DNA from: Prorocentrum cordatum
Lineage: Eukaryota > Sar > Dinophyceae > Prorocentrales > Prorocentraceae
Reading direction: 5' to 3'
NCBI GenBank assembly: GCA_963575745.1
Contig: CAUYUJ010016471.1
Span: 629,835 to 693,834, forward strand
Length of the DNA stretch: 64,000 nt
The translations under genes and the position numbers were made by a program. The notes under the pieces were generated by a model, which saw only the letters and a list, made by a program, of their open reading frames with translations, was not told where the DNA came from and did no database searches. Shown one piece after another: positions 22,825-32,517 of this stretch. Numbering within the stretch: the stretch's first letter is position 1; each line of letters starts with the position of its first letter.

Positions 22825-23640
22825 GGAATCATCAATATCTTCAATCAGACGAGAGTGGGAAACGGCACGGCCGATTCTCCCACTGAGGCGGTTCAGGCTG
22901 AGTCACCAGCGGGTGGCTCGGCTTCAGTTGCTGACAGTATTGCCTTGCAGAGAAGTAGGCAACGTTCTCGGCCACCTCCACGACCGCGAATGTCGCATGG
23001 GAAGCCGTCTTATCGCGCTGCCCCCATACGCGTCAGCGTCTGCCGGCGCAGCCGCGCCAGGCCACGAGACTGGATGGGTTGAATCGGACAGAATTCGATC
23101 TTGGGCGGATGAGTCCAGGACTGAGACATATATACCACAAACACCAGCAGTTACGCCGGGTGGCGGATCTTCCCGCGATGGCCATGGCGCTGAGTCGCTC
23201 ATGGACGGCATCTACGACACGACCGTCGACTACGAAGACAAGTGAAACTTGTGAGATTCAATGCTAGTATGCACATGTTTCTCGACATCAGCCAGTTACT
23301 GGCCACAGCAAAACGTGGCAATGGTTCAGTCTTGATGAGTGCAATGAGAAGTTCCGCCGGTCTTCTGGATCATCGGGAAATTTGCGAGCGCCCACACCTC
23401 CGCCTGCGCCGAAGGCGAGTTCGTCGGAGAAGGGCCGGGGCAATAATGAACAGCATGAATGGAGCCCGTCAAGTGACCGGAGCGCAAGAGGAGAATGACA
23501 ACGGGAGGACTCTTGGGAGTCAAAAAGCCGATGGAGAAGGTGAAGGTGAAGATGACTGGATCCTGCGCGACACAGCCGATGCTGGACCGCACTACTTCGT
23601 GGAGCTGATTCACCAGGTGTTCGTGGGCATTGAGACCTGA
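22768..23640 (+). pseudogene. Terminal ORFs of element 1
   Basis: Frames 22768-23082, 22766-23245 and 23242-23640 overlap. The likely path is frame 1, with an alanine/serine/arginine-rich linker (SRQRSRPPPRPR), then frame 2 after the hairpin at 23044-23054 (E-T-G-W-V-E-S-D-R-I-R-S-W), then 23242-23640 with an acidic, glycine-rich end. The hairpin variant at 23568-23578 lies 60 bp before the stop. No domain recognised. About 180 bp without a gene separates the stop from the 3' LTR. Confidence 0.4.
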
Positions 23641-23807
23641 GTGGAGAACACTGACTCAGGCGGGAAACGTCGGGTTTCTCCAGCCTTCCGCCCCCAGGCG
23701 CCCACCGTCGCGCGGCAAAACTGTTCTTTAGGGGTTCGCTCCGGTGATTGTACATATGTACAGGCCTGGCGGGTGGGGGGTCGGGGCGGCTCTACGTATT
23801 CCGCCGC

Positions 23808-23815
23808 GGGGGGAG
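23808..23815 (+). other. Candidate polypurine tract of element 1
   Basis: GGGGGGAG, four bases before the 3' LTR start (TGCACCCC, 23820). This is the expected place of the RNA primer for plus-strand cDNA synthesis. Confidence 0.5.
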
Positions 23816-23819
23816 TCAA

Positions 23820-24117
23820 TGCACCCCTCCGCACCACCAGGCTCCGGCCCTTCTCACCCATCCCGCTTGCTTCCCACTGTCTGCGCCTTGCCTTGACATT
23901 CTGTGTTCCGCAGCTGTGCTATCGTCAATAGACGGCGCAGGCGTAACGGAAAAGGAGCGCGCCCGCGCGCGTCGGCCAGCGGGCCGGCCCCCTCCCGTCA
24001 GTGTTATATAAGTTGCATGATTAACGGCACTATCTTTTCTTGCCCATGTCTTACGTGAAGCCCAGTGACTATGGGACGCCATCGGGACATATCGCAAGGG
24101 TAACGAATGTCCAGGCA
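23820..24117 (+). repeat. Element 1 3' LTR
   Basis: Begins TGCACCCC and ends CCAGGCA, same length as the 5' LTR. It carries a TATA-like TTATATAAG (24003-24011) that is degraded in the 5' copy. Confidence 0.88.
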
Positions 24118-25065
24118 ATAGACTCTGGGGCCATCTTGGGGGCAAGAGGCGGAGTAAGAGGAGGAGGAGGAGGAGGAGGAGGAGGAGGAGGAGGAGGAGG
24201 AGGAGGAGGAGAACAGGAGGAGGAGGAGGAGGAGGAAAAACAGAAAAGAAGGAAGGGATGGAGGAGGAGGAGCAGGAGGAACGCGGCGCGAGGAGGATGA
24301 AGAGGAGCAGGGAGGCGGCCGGAAAGAAGCAAGGACGGACCGGACGATGACAAAGAGGACGAAAAGCCGGGCTTTGGGCATATGTCGCGGCGAGGGGTTC
24401 TTCGAAGTTTCGTCGCCAATTTGGGCGCCATCTTGGGGTCCTGTGGGGGTTTTCTTGGGACCGTCGTGGGGCTTTTTGAATGGTCTTGGAGCCCTCTTGG
24501 GGCTCTTTGGGGGGGTCTGGGGAACCTCTTGGGGCCGTCTTGGACTCCTTCACTCCATAAGAGCGGGGTCTTAAATTTACGCCCCCCCTCGGAGGCCCAA
24601 AAGGAGCGTCTTAGGGGCACTTTTGCGAGCTCTTGGAGCCGTCTTGGGGCCCTCTTGGGCCTTCTCTTGGGGCTATGTTGGGCCATCTTGGGGCCACTTT
24701 GACGCCTCAAGAGCCCATCGGAATCGAAAACGCGAAAAGGCTGAACACACTGATGTTCCTTACGTTTTGAACCCATTGTGGCTTCTTGGGGGGGTCCTTG
24801 GGGGGCTTCAGAGGGCACTTGAAACCGTCTTGGGGCCGTTTTTGAGGCCTCTTGGATGCGTGTTGGAGACTATTTCGAGCCGTCTTGAGGTATCTTGGGC
24901 GATTTGGGGGGCCATCTTGGGCTAGCTAAAGCCTTGTTGAAGCTAGCTTGGGCCAGCTTGGGCGCACTCACCCCTCGCGGGGGAGTCCGTCCAGACCCAG
25001 GGAAGGGGGGGGCGGAGGTAAACCTCCCGAACAGGGAAAGGAAGGAGCCTGGAAAAAGAAACGCT
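24118..25065. repeat. Low-complexity flank: GGA array and CTTGGGG repeats
   Basis: 24152-24315 is a (GGA)n purine tract. About 24390-24960 is built from degenerate, irregularly spaced copies of a (G)CCATCTTGGGG-like word. Open frames through it encode only repetitive W-G-P/L-G-x-x-W peptides and are not genes. The reverse complement of the same repeat type fills about 43140-43790. Confidence 0.7.
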
Positions 25066-25614
25066 CTAGACCAAGGGTTGGTGGGACTCGTGTTGTCCTG
25101 CCTCCTCTTTGGATGATATGACAAGGTGCCAATGATCTGTTGCAGCCCTGCTTGCGCAGGCGTTCCTTAGTTCCGAGAAGAGGTTGATCATGTAGTTTGT
25201 GCCCGTAGAGCCCATGATAAGGGCGGCAAGGCTCACAGGGGTAGAACTCGCCAAGGTCGCCACTTTCAGTTCAAGGCGGTCGTTCGTGGACTTGGCCGTC
25301 TTGAGGTCCGCCTCGATCAACGCTCTTTGAACGCCCAGATCGGCCAACGCGTGCTCCTGCTCCTCAGCGTACACGATCTCCTGTTCCGACAGCTTCTGGG
25401 TGCGAACCAGACGTCAACAATCTGCTTTACACAAGTGGCATTCAGATTTCTCTGAACCTCGCTGTTGTCTCATGCGCACCATGACCGCTTCAACTGCTTC
25501 CGAAGCTTCGGCGGCCTGACGCTCAGCCGATAGGTCCGCCTTGTGATGGATAAGACCATATGATGGAAGATCTGCCGCCAATGTGTTTGCCTCAACAATA
25601 CTGTGTTGAATTCG
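25066..25614 (-). pseudogene. Coiled-coil gene fragment interrupted by one TGA
   Basis: Read on the minus strand, two segments (from about 25614 down to 25414, and 25374 down to 25066) share one frame, separated by a single TGA and 12-13 further coding-like codons. The product is helical and heptad-like (A-D-L-S-A-E-R-Q-A-A-E-A-S-E-A-V-E-A-V, then E-E-Q-E-H-A-L-A-D-L), with a C-H-L-C pair just before the stop and a small hydrophobic segment near A-A-L-I-M-G. Composition differs from the repeats on both sides, so it may be an exon or a retrocopy piece of a host gene. The 5' end abuts the satellite. No family assigned. Confidence 0.4.
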
Positions 25615-25659
25615 GTCCTCGTTTTTGGCGGCGCCGGCTAGCTTTCTTCCCTCCTCACC

Positions 25660-28320
25660 CGTCCTCCAATGTTGCCCCCGCATGCCGCCGCCACCCAATT
25701 TTGACGCACCCCTCACACGTTCCGTGGCCCCATTTGGAGCTCCACCTAAGGCCCCAATTGTTGCGCCCGCATGCTGCCGCCACACCACTTTGGAGCACTA
25801 CTGACACGTTTCGTTGCCCAGTATTGGGTTCCACCGAAGGCCCCAGTGGTTGCGCCCGCACGCCGCCGCCACACCACTTTGGTGCACCCCTCACACGTCT
25901 CGTGGCCCCATGCGGATCTCCACCTGAGGCCCAAGTGGTTGTGCCCGCATGCAGCCGCCACCCCATTTTGGCGCACCCGTTACACGGTTGGTGTCCACAT
26001 AGGGCGCTCCATTTGAGGCCCGAGTGGTTGCGCCTGCATGCCGCCGCCACCCCACTTTGGCGCTTCCCTCACACGCTTCGTGGCCGCATAGGGAGCTCGA
26101 CCTAAGGCCCCAATTGTTGCGTCCGGCTGGCGCCGTCACCCCAGTTTGACGAACCATTCACACGTTTCGTAGTCCCAGAAGGAAATCCACCTGAGGCCCA
26201 AGTGATTGCGCCCGCATGCCACCGCCACACCACATTGGTGCACCCCTCACACGCTTCGTAGCCCAATATGGGGCTCCACCGAAGGGCTCAGCGGTTGCGC
26301 CCGCATGCCGCCGCCAGCTTACTTTGGCGCACCCCTCACACGTTTCGTGGCCCCACAGGGAGCTCCACCCGAGGCCCCAGCGGTTGCGCCCGCATGCCGC
26401 CGCCACACCACATTGGTGCACCCCTCACACGCTTCGTGGCCCCATGCGGATCGCCACTTGAGGCCCAAGTGGTTGTGCCCGCATGCAGCCGCCACCCCAT
26501 TTTGGCGCACCCGTTACACGGTTGGTGTCCACATAGGGCGCTCCATTTGAGGCCCGAGTGGTTGCGCCCGCATGCCGCCGCCACCCCACTTTGGCGCTTC
26601 CCTCACACGCTTCGTGGCCGCATAGGGAGCTCGACCTAAGGCCCCAATTGTTGCGTCCGGCTGGCGCCGTCACCCCAGTTTGACGAACCATTCACACGTT
26701 TCGTAGCCCCAGAAGGAAATCCACCTGAGGCCCAAGTGATTGCGCCCGCATGCCACCGCCACACCACATTGGTGCACCCCTCACACGCTTCGTAGCCCAA
26801 TATGGGGCTCCACCGAAGGGCTCAGCGGTTGCGCCCGCATGCCGCCGCCAGCTTACTCTGGCGCACTCCTCACACGTTTCGTGGCCCCACAGGGAGCTCC
26901 ACCCGAGGCCCCAGCGGTTGCGCCCGCATGCCGCCGCCACACCACATTGGTGCACCCCTCACACGCTTCGTGGCCCCATGCGGATCGCCACTTGAGGCCC
27001 AAGTGGTTGTGCCCGCATGCAGCCGCCACCCCATTTTGGCGCACCCGTTACACGGTTGGTGTCCACATAGGGCGCTCCATTTGAGGCCCGAGTGGTTGCG
27101 CCCGCATGCCGCCGCCACCCCACTTTGGCGCTTCCCTCACACGCTTCGTGGCCGCATAGGGAGCTCGACCTAAGGCCCCAATTGTTGCGTCCGGCTGGCG
27201 CCGTCACCCCAGTTTGACGAACCATTCACACGTTTCGTAGCCCCAGAAGGAAATCCACCTGAGGCCCAAGTGATTGCGCCCGCATGCCACCGCCACACCA
27301 CATTGGTGCACCCCTCACACGCTTCGTAGCCCAATATGGGGCTCCACCGAAGGGCTCAGCGGTTGCGCCCGCATGCCGCCGCCAGCTTACTCTGGCGCAC
27401 TCCTCACACGTTTCGTGGCCCCACAGGGAGCTCCACCCGAGGCCCCAGCGGTTGCGCCCGCATGCCGCCGCCACACCACATTGGTGCACCCCTCACACGC
27501 TTCGTGGCCCCATGCGGATCGCCACTTGAGGCCCAAGTGGTTGTGCCCGCATGCAGCCGCCACCCCATTTTGGCGCACCCGTTACACGGTTGGTGTCCAC
27601 ATAGGGCGCTCCATTTGAGGCCCGAGTGGTTGCGCCCGCATGCCGCCGCCACCCCACTTTGGCGCTTCCCTCACACGCTTCGTGGCCGCATAGGGAGCTC
27701 GACCTAAGGCCCCAATTGTTGCGTCCGGCTGGCGCCGTCACCCCAGTTTGACGAACCATTCACACGTTTCGTAGCCCCAGAAGGAAATCCACCTGAGGCC
27801 CAAGTGATTGCGCCCGCATGCCACCGCCACACCACATTGGTGCACCCCTCACACGCTTCGTAGCCCAATATGGGGCTCCACCGAAGGGCTCAGCGGTTGC
27901 GCCCGCATGCCGCCGCCAGCTTACTCTGGCGCACTCCTCACACGTTTCGTGGCCCCACAGGGAGCTCCACCCGAGGCCCCAGCGGTTGCGCCCGCATGCC
28001 GCCGCCACACCACATTGGTGCACCCCTCACACGCTTCGTGGCCCCACAGGGAGCTCCACGTGAGGCCCCAGCGGTTGCGCCCGCATGCCGCTGCCGCACC
28101 ACTTTGGTGCACCCTCACACGGTTTGTAGTCCCATAGGGAGCTCCAAGGCCCCACTGGTTGCGCCCGCGTGTCGCCGCCATCCCATTTTGGCACACATCT
28201 CATACGTGTCGTTTCCCCACAGGGAGTTCCAACGAAGGTCCGAATGGTTGCGCCCGCATGCCTTGTCACGACCATTCTGGCACACCCCTATCACGCTTCG
28301 TGGCCTCATCGGCAGGCAGA
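25660..28320. repeat. Satellite: 89-bp monomers in a 534-bp higher-order repeat
   Basis: A word like GTTGCGCCCGCATGCCGCCGCCA recurs every 89 bp, shown by anchors near 25764, 25852, 25941, 26029, 26118, 26207, 26296, 26385 and on. Six distinguishable monomers form a unit that repeats every 534 bp: the variant GTTGCGTCCGGCTGG is at 26118, 26652, 27186 and 27720. Units starting at 26158, 26692, 27226 and 27760 are nearly identical; I see only about three differences between the first and second and none between the second and third. Monomers at both edges (25660-26150 and 28050-28320) are more diverged. The many 60-120 codon frames on both strands are by-products of the period. Confidence 0.92.
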
Positions 28321-29507
28321 CCAGACGCCTGGTAATGTCGTGCGGGATGTTAGTTGACGTTGGAGCTGTAGTAGACGTTGGTAGGCCCCGCTGCAATGCC
28401 CCGCTACCTCGGCCGACAAAGCGAGGGTCTGCTTCTCCTTCGGAGAACGGGTCGGGGGGAGTTGTTTTCAAGAGCCGAGGGCGTCCTCACATTGAGCAGG
28501 GTTGCTGAGCTTGCCAGCGGGAGGAGGGGAGGGACGGACGGAGGGGCGCAAGGACTGAGGGCCGTAAGGGAAGAGGAGCAGAAGGGGGCAGGCGAGGGGA
28601 GGGGCAGAGGAAGTCAAAGCCTGGGCAGGGGTGAGGAGATGAGGGGCAGCAAAGGGCAGGTCAGGGGACGGCAGGGGCAGGGTCGGCGAGGAGCGTTGCA
28701 TCCCAGGGCCAGCGCCGTGACCTCGACAAGGCCGGCTGGCACAGCGCGTCCGAGCTGCGGCAGTCCTGGGCCCGGCCTGCCGAGGCGGAGGGCGCTGTGG
28801 CAGTCAAGGTCCCTCTTCTTTTCGAGAGACTGGGGAGGAGGGCATTCGAAGGCGCCTACGCTGGAGCCGATGGGTGGCCCAGGACTGGGTCAAGCGGCCG
28901 CAAGCCCCCCCACGATTGTTTTGGCCGGTCAACCTCTGAAGCTGAAAAGCGGGGCGCCACGCCAAGGGGGACGGGTGGGGCGTTGCGTGCCGACAGTGAA
29001 TCATCAATGAAAATTGCGCCAAGCAGACATCTACTAAATTGTTGATTGCGCGACGCGCCACGGCGTTGGCCGTGTGCACGGTCGTAACGGGTTGGAATGG
29101 TATCACAGTTTGTCTACACGACAGGCGTGCTGTAACATATGGCCACTCGAAACAATGGGTGGGCGGGGAAAAGGAAGCATTGACAGGATGATGCATGTAG
29201 CCCGAACAGATTGTAAGTGTCGCATCGAGAACGCCAGGTATTGTTTTTTTTTTTTTTTTTTCATTTAGTACACAGCATACAAATCTCATTGGCTAATCTC
29301 ACACAACTTGCAATGACAACCGCTTTACGAGTGGTTTCTTCTTCACAGAAGCCGATGAATTGCGTGCGCTCGAGGGGAGGTTCAACCATATTGGCCAGAC
29401 AGGGTCCCGATTCAAAGTTATCTCACCAAGATACAACAAGACTACGCACGTAATATCGCGAGAGCATGGAAGCCGAGGGAGCTACGATGACGGCGTGCGA
29501 GGATAGT
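28321..29507. other. Intergenic, no gene seen
   Basis: GC-rich open frames (for example 28378-29010) are arginine/glycine-biased and unsupported. There is a T18 run at 29244-29261. The 250 bp before the element 2 LTR contain nothing I recognise. Confidence 0.5.
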
Positions 29508-29779
29508 TGACTCCGAAGGAGGAAAAGTACAGACGGGAGCGAGCGTGTACCCGCGGCCATATGTATGGCCAAAGCGACCGCGACCGGCCGCCTATCTGAC
29601 CGGGCCGCACCGCGGCCCGCTACTTTACATCGGGACAGAAAAGGTTCCACCCTTTACTCTTGAGACGTATCGCCGCTCACGCGGTTTCTTCCTACTTCCG
29701 GGATTATCGTTGATACGGTACAACAAAATTGGGCGCATGTTTTGCCTTAGGCGAAGCTTTTGGTTGGGCGCCTCAAGCA
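29508..29779 (+). repeat. Element 2 5' LTR
   Basis: TGACTCCGAAGG...CAAGCA. Matches 42350-42615 with small indels. Both copies keep the hairpin GGGCCGC-ACC-GCGGCCC (29602-29618; 42438-42454) and the block GACAGAAAAGGTTCCACCC. Confidence 0.88.
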
Positions 29780-29789
29780 GTTTTAAAGT

Positions 29790-29801
29790 TGGTAGCGGGG
29801 C
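29790..29801 (+). other. Element 2 primer-binding site
   Basis: TGGTAGCGGGGC, 10 bases after the 5' LTR. The first eight bases equal those of the yeast Ty1 primer-binding site, which pairs with initiator tRNA-Met, so priming by an initiator-type tRNA is likely. Confidence 0.55.
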
Positions 29802-29868
29802 TGGCCCTTGGTGGTCAGTTCTAGCTCTACTCCTCGTTATCCACGGCACTATATGGTGGACTACCGAC

Positions 29869-30669
29869 ATGGTGGAAACTCAGGGTGAAGTGGCTCTACG
29901 TGGAGGAGCTCTATACCGTCGCAAGGACACCTGCACATTTGCGTCTGCTCGCGCAGAGGTCTCCTACCTGAGCCCTACAGATCTGCGCTACTACATTCCG
30001 GAAGTCCACCCACCTACGCCAATCGGCGTTTCCTTCGGAGATGCTATGCATGGTAGCATGCGTCACGATATCGCGCCGCCCACACCCCGACGCAAGCTGG
30101 CGGCAACGTCGCCGCACAAACAACAACCACCTACAACCGATTTTGAAATACGGGGCCATTGGATTGGTATCGCTATATTTGGCTTCGTTGTGGTCGCCAT
30201 CGGATCTGCTGTTGGACATATGCAACGCGGTGGAGACGACGCGCGTTCTATCGGCCCCCACTGGGGCCCTGCCTGCAACGTCTTTTTGTTCCACGAGTTC
30301 GCTCGCGAGGTACGTGCCTGGATCAACGCGACCACAGGCATTATGGCCCCCCCCCAGCTGGCCGCCGCTTTACAGCGTGGCCTTGCAGGTCTCGCAACGA
30401 CCATTGCCATGAGAGCCCCCCCAGCAGTCATCAACATTGGAGTGGACATTGGTGGGCGCCACGCCGATGGAGTCACCTACAGAAGGTTCCTCCTTAACAC
30501 TAAGTTTGCGAACCTTGGAGAGGAGCGATTACTTAATCCGGGGACGGCTCTCATTGAGTTTCGCGCCCATGCGGGAGAACGGATCGACCAGGCGCTGGCC
30601 CGATTTGAGACTGCACGCGTTGAGGCTGACGCCGCGGGGTCCATCATCCCAAACTTTCAGATCCCCTGA
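29869..30669 (+). CDS. gag: Element 2 gag
   Basis: The frame is open from inside the LTR to 30669; ATG at 29869 is the first after the LTR and primer site, giving about 266 residues. The N-terminal half has a hydrophobic stretch that could cross a membrane (G-I-A-I-F-G-F-V-V-V-A-I-G). The C-terminal half (V-R-A-W-I-N-A-T-T-G-I-M-A-P-P-Q, then N-L-G-E-E-R-L-L-N-P-G-T-A-L-I-E-F-R and I-D-Q-A-L-A-R-F-E) has the W-helix and turn pattern of dinoflagellate copia-type capsid proteins. It contains no hairpin and is the best preserved ORF of the element. Function: particle structural protein. Confidence 0.6.
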   Translation: MVETQGEVALRGGALYRRKDTCTFASARAEVSYLSPTDLRYYIPEVHPPTPIGVSFGDAMHGSMRHDIAPPTPRRKLAATSPHKQQPPTTDFEIRGHWIGIAIFGFVVVAIGSAVGHMQRGGDDARSIGPHWGPACNVFLFHEFAREVRAWINATTGIMAPPQLAAALQRGLAGLATTIAMRAPPAVINIGVDIGGRHADGVTYRRFLLNTKFANLGEERLLNPGTALIEFRAHAGERIDQALARFETARVEADAAGSIIPNFQIP

Positions 30670-30928
30670 CAGTCATAAAGTTCAGAGCCCTGGGTGTCTG
30701 CGCTTCGCGCGCACAGCAAGTATTATAACCGCTGAACCACCGAATTCCACGGACTCAACGACTGTTCGACGCCTCGCTCCATATTGCTGAGCGAGCCCTC
30801 TGCAGCATCGGCGTTGCATTCGGTCACGGCCGCCGCGCCGATGTCTTTCGTGGCGACACTCACGCGGGGCAACCTGCCAGCGCTGTCTAGAATGGCGATC
30901 CACAACCAAGTGAGGCCACCATTCTATT

Positions 30929-32298
30929 ATGCCAGCAAGGTGGCCGGCCCATGGGGTCGCAAGTTTATGGGCTCAATACCAGGGGCCGTCGGCAACGGCG
31001 GCCCTTGCCCAAGCCGCCGCCTTCGTGGGCTCGGCGGGGCAGCCCGCAGAGTCCGACTTTGACTCAGGCAACGGTGCCAACACCTCGTTAGATGAAGGAA
31101 CTGGTAACTTGGATTATTTCGACATGCCCGCGCATTTCATTGAAGAGCAGCAAGCACTGTGGACATCCCTAGGCAACCAAAAGCATCAACGCCGATGGAG
31201 ACGTTTTCTGAAGAAACCAGCTCGAAGAGCACGACGTGCAATTAGACGCGCGTTGAGATCAGAGGGCAAGGGTAGAGGCAAGGGGTAAACGACGACAGTT
31301 GCATGGTAGAGGTACGTTGACTTTCCTGGCCTCCCTTGCGGGGCCGCAGCACGAGGAAATCTTCCTGGGGAAGGGCAGAGGCCGCGGGCGCACCTCAGGA
31401 TGTGTTTTGTTTTTACTAGGAAAAAAACGGGTAACCCGAAGGGTGCCATCGGGAGAACCATGGAGCGTGACATCTGCCATATCACCCAACAGTTCCGTCG
31501 CGAATGCCCCCGATCCGATGGGGGGGGGCAGGGGTCTGTCGATGCATTTGGCTCAAACCGATTCCGACATTCAGCATGCCGGTTTTGCCGAAACAGAGGT
31601 CCACTTCGCGTCTGCGATGCACATGGGCGCCGGTGTGCCCCTCGAGAGGTGCGCCGAGAAGCTCTTCGAGGAGGTCTACGTTGGCCATGATGAAATCGAT
31701 CTCGCAGACTGGATGGGCTTCCGATCGCGGGGCAACCTGCGCATATATACCACCCAGGCACGCCGCTCATCCGCCGACTCGGACTGCGAGATGGCGGGGG
31801 AACTTGCACACTCCGATGGGTGCGAGCCGGATAGTTCTGATGACGACGCTATACCAGCCACGGAGGAGGAGCTCCGGCTGGCGCTCCGACCGCAGGCGTT
31901 TTGAAACCCGACGCGCAGGGGAATTTGCGATGGCGATCCCTTGCGGGGTAACCCTTGCGACGCCGGTGACCTTTCTGAGCGGGTCCAGTACGAACTCGGA
32001 CACAACGAAGGCTCTCAATTCAACGTTGCACTACATGGCCGTTCTTCGAGCCGCAAGGCTTGGGGACGCGTGGGGCGCGGTGAGGATGACGATGGGGAAT
32101 GGGGAGCTGAGAGCAATCCACCATGCCGTCACCGGCGGGGCCATTCGCGCAAGCGCCCGCGCGCCTGCTCAAGCGGCACGCAGCGCCCACGTCCACGGGA
32201 TCCGAGAGGACCACCAAGATGGACACGGTCGCGGGGCAACCCGCATCAGGGCGATGAAAGCTCAGACTAACCCGAAGGCCAGCGTCGATTCAGACTAG
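30929..32298 (+). pseudogene. Unrecognised gag-downstream ORFs
   Basis: 30929-31288 encodes an acidic region, then a basic arginine-rich tail (R-R-A-R-R-A-I-R-R) suited to RNA binding. Frame 0 continues at 31299-31904 (acidic, D-S-S-D-D-D) and, after one TGA, to about 32298 (basic, glycine/arginine-rich). Hairpins at 31034, 31727, 31943 and 32231 are read in-frame as A-G-Q-P or R-G-N-P/L. No domain recognised. Confidence 0.4.
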
Positions 32299-32517
32299 GC
32301 GGGGAGCAGAATGATGGGGTCGCTCGCCAACGGGTAGCAGACCCCACGTGAGATAGTGGCGGGCACAGGGCTACTCCGAGGACCGAGTCCGCCACAACTG
32401 GTCACTGCGGAACGTGGAGCGGGGCCGAACATATCGGCGATGCCATCCGCTCCAACAGAAGAGGCGGCACCAAGACAGCTGAAACGCTGGAGAGGAAGGC
32501 CGACATCATAACCTTCA

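Larger units (their letters stand above)
2130..23578 (+). repeat. Dispersed 11-nt hairpins, family A
   Basis: Consensus CGGC-ACA-GCCG. Copies with a complete stem: 2130, 2362 (TGGC/GCCA), 4104, 4726, 5946, 6656 (CTGGC/GCCAG), 7217 (GCGGC/GCCGC), 8034, 9259, 11373 (loop GCA), 14108, 15044 (CGAC/GTCG), 15323, 16576 (loop TCA), 18319, 20829 (CTGGC/GCCAG, loop TCA), 21734, 22863 (loop ACG), 23044 (loop GCA). Near copies: 9539, 23568. Paired changes in both arms show the stem, not only the sequence, is conserved. The 9-mer GGCACAGCC alone occurs at least 13 times in 22 kb, where less than one is expected by chance. Confidence 0.85.
1809..24117 (+). mobile_element. Element 1: giant Ty1/copia-type LTR retroelement (decayed)
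   Basis: Two 298-bp direct repeats (1809-2106 and 23820-24117) bound 21.7 kb of internal DNA, all of whose recognisable coding is on the plus strand. The order is gag-like ORFs, aspartic protease, integrase, RT, RNase H, which is the copia order. A methyltransferase-like ORF and about 10 kb of unrecognised ORFs follow, so the element is two to four times longer than a usual copia element. Reading frames are broken many times by small indels and single stops. The RT active site is lost, and the LTRs differ at roughly 37 of 298 positions, so this is an old, immobile copy. I found no clear target-site duplication. Eleven-nucleotide hairpins are dispersed through the whole internal region. Confidence 0.88.

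Noticed and set aside
26158-28023. Repeated 80-120 codon ORFs as a gene family
   Set aside because: They arise from the 534-bp period on both strands and show no protein-level constraint.
25660-28320. CRISPR array (regular spacing)
   Set aside because: The whole 89-bp unit repeats, with no unique spacers, and the setting is eukaryotic.
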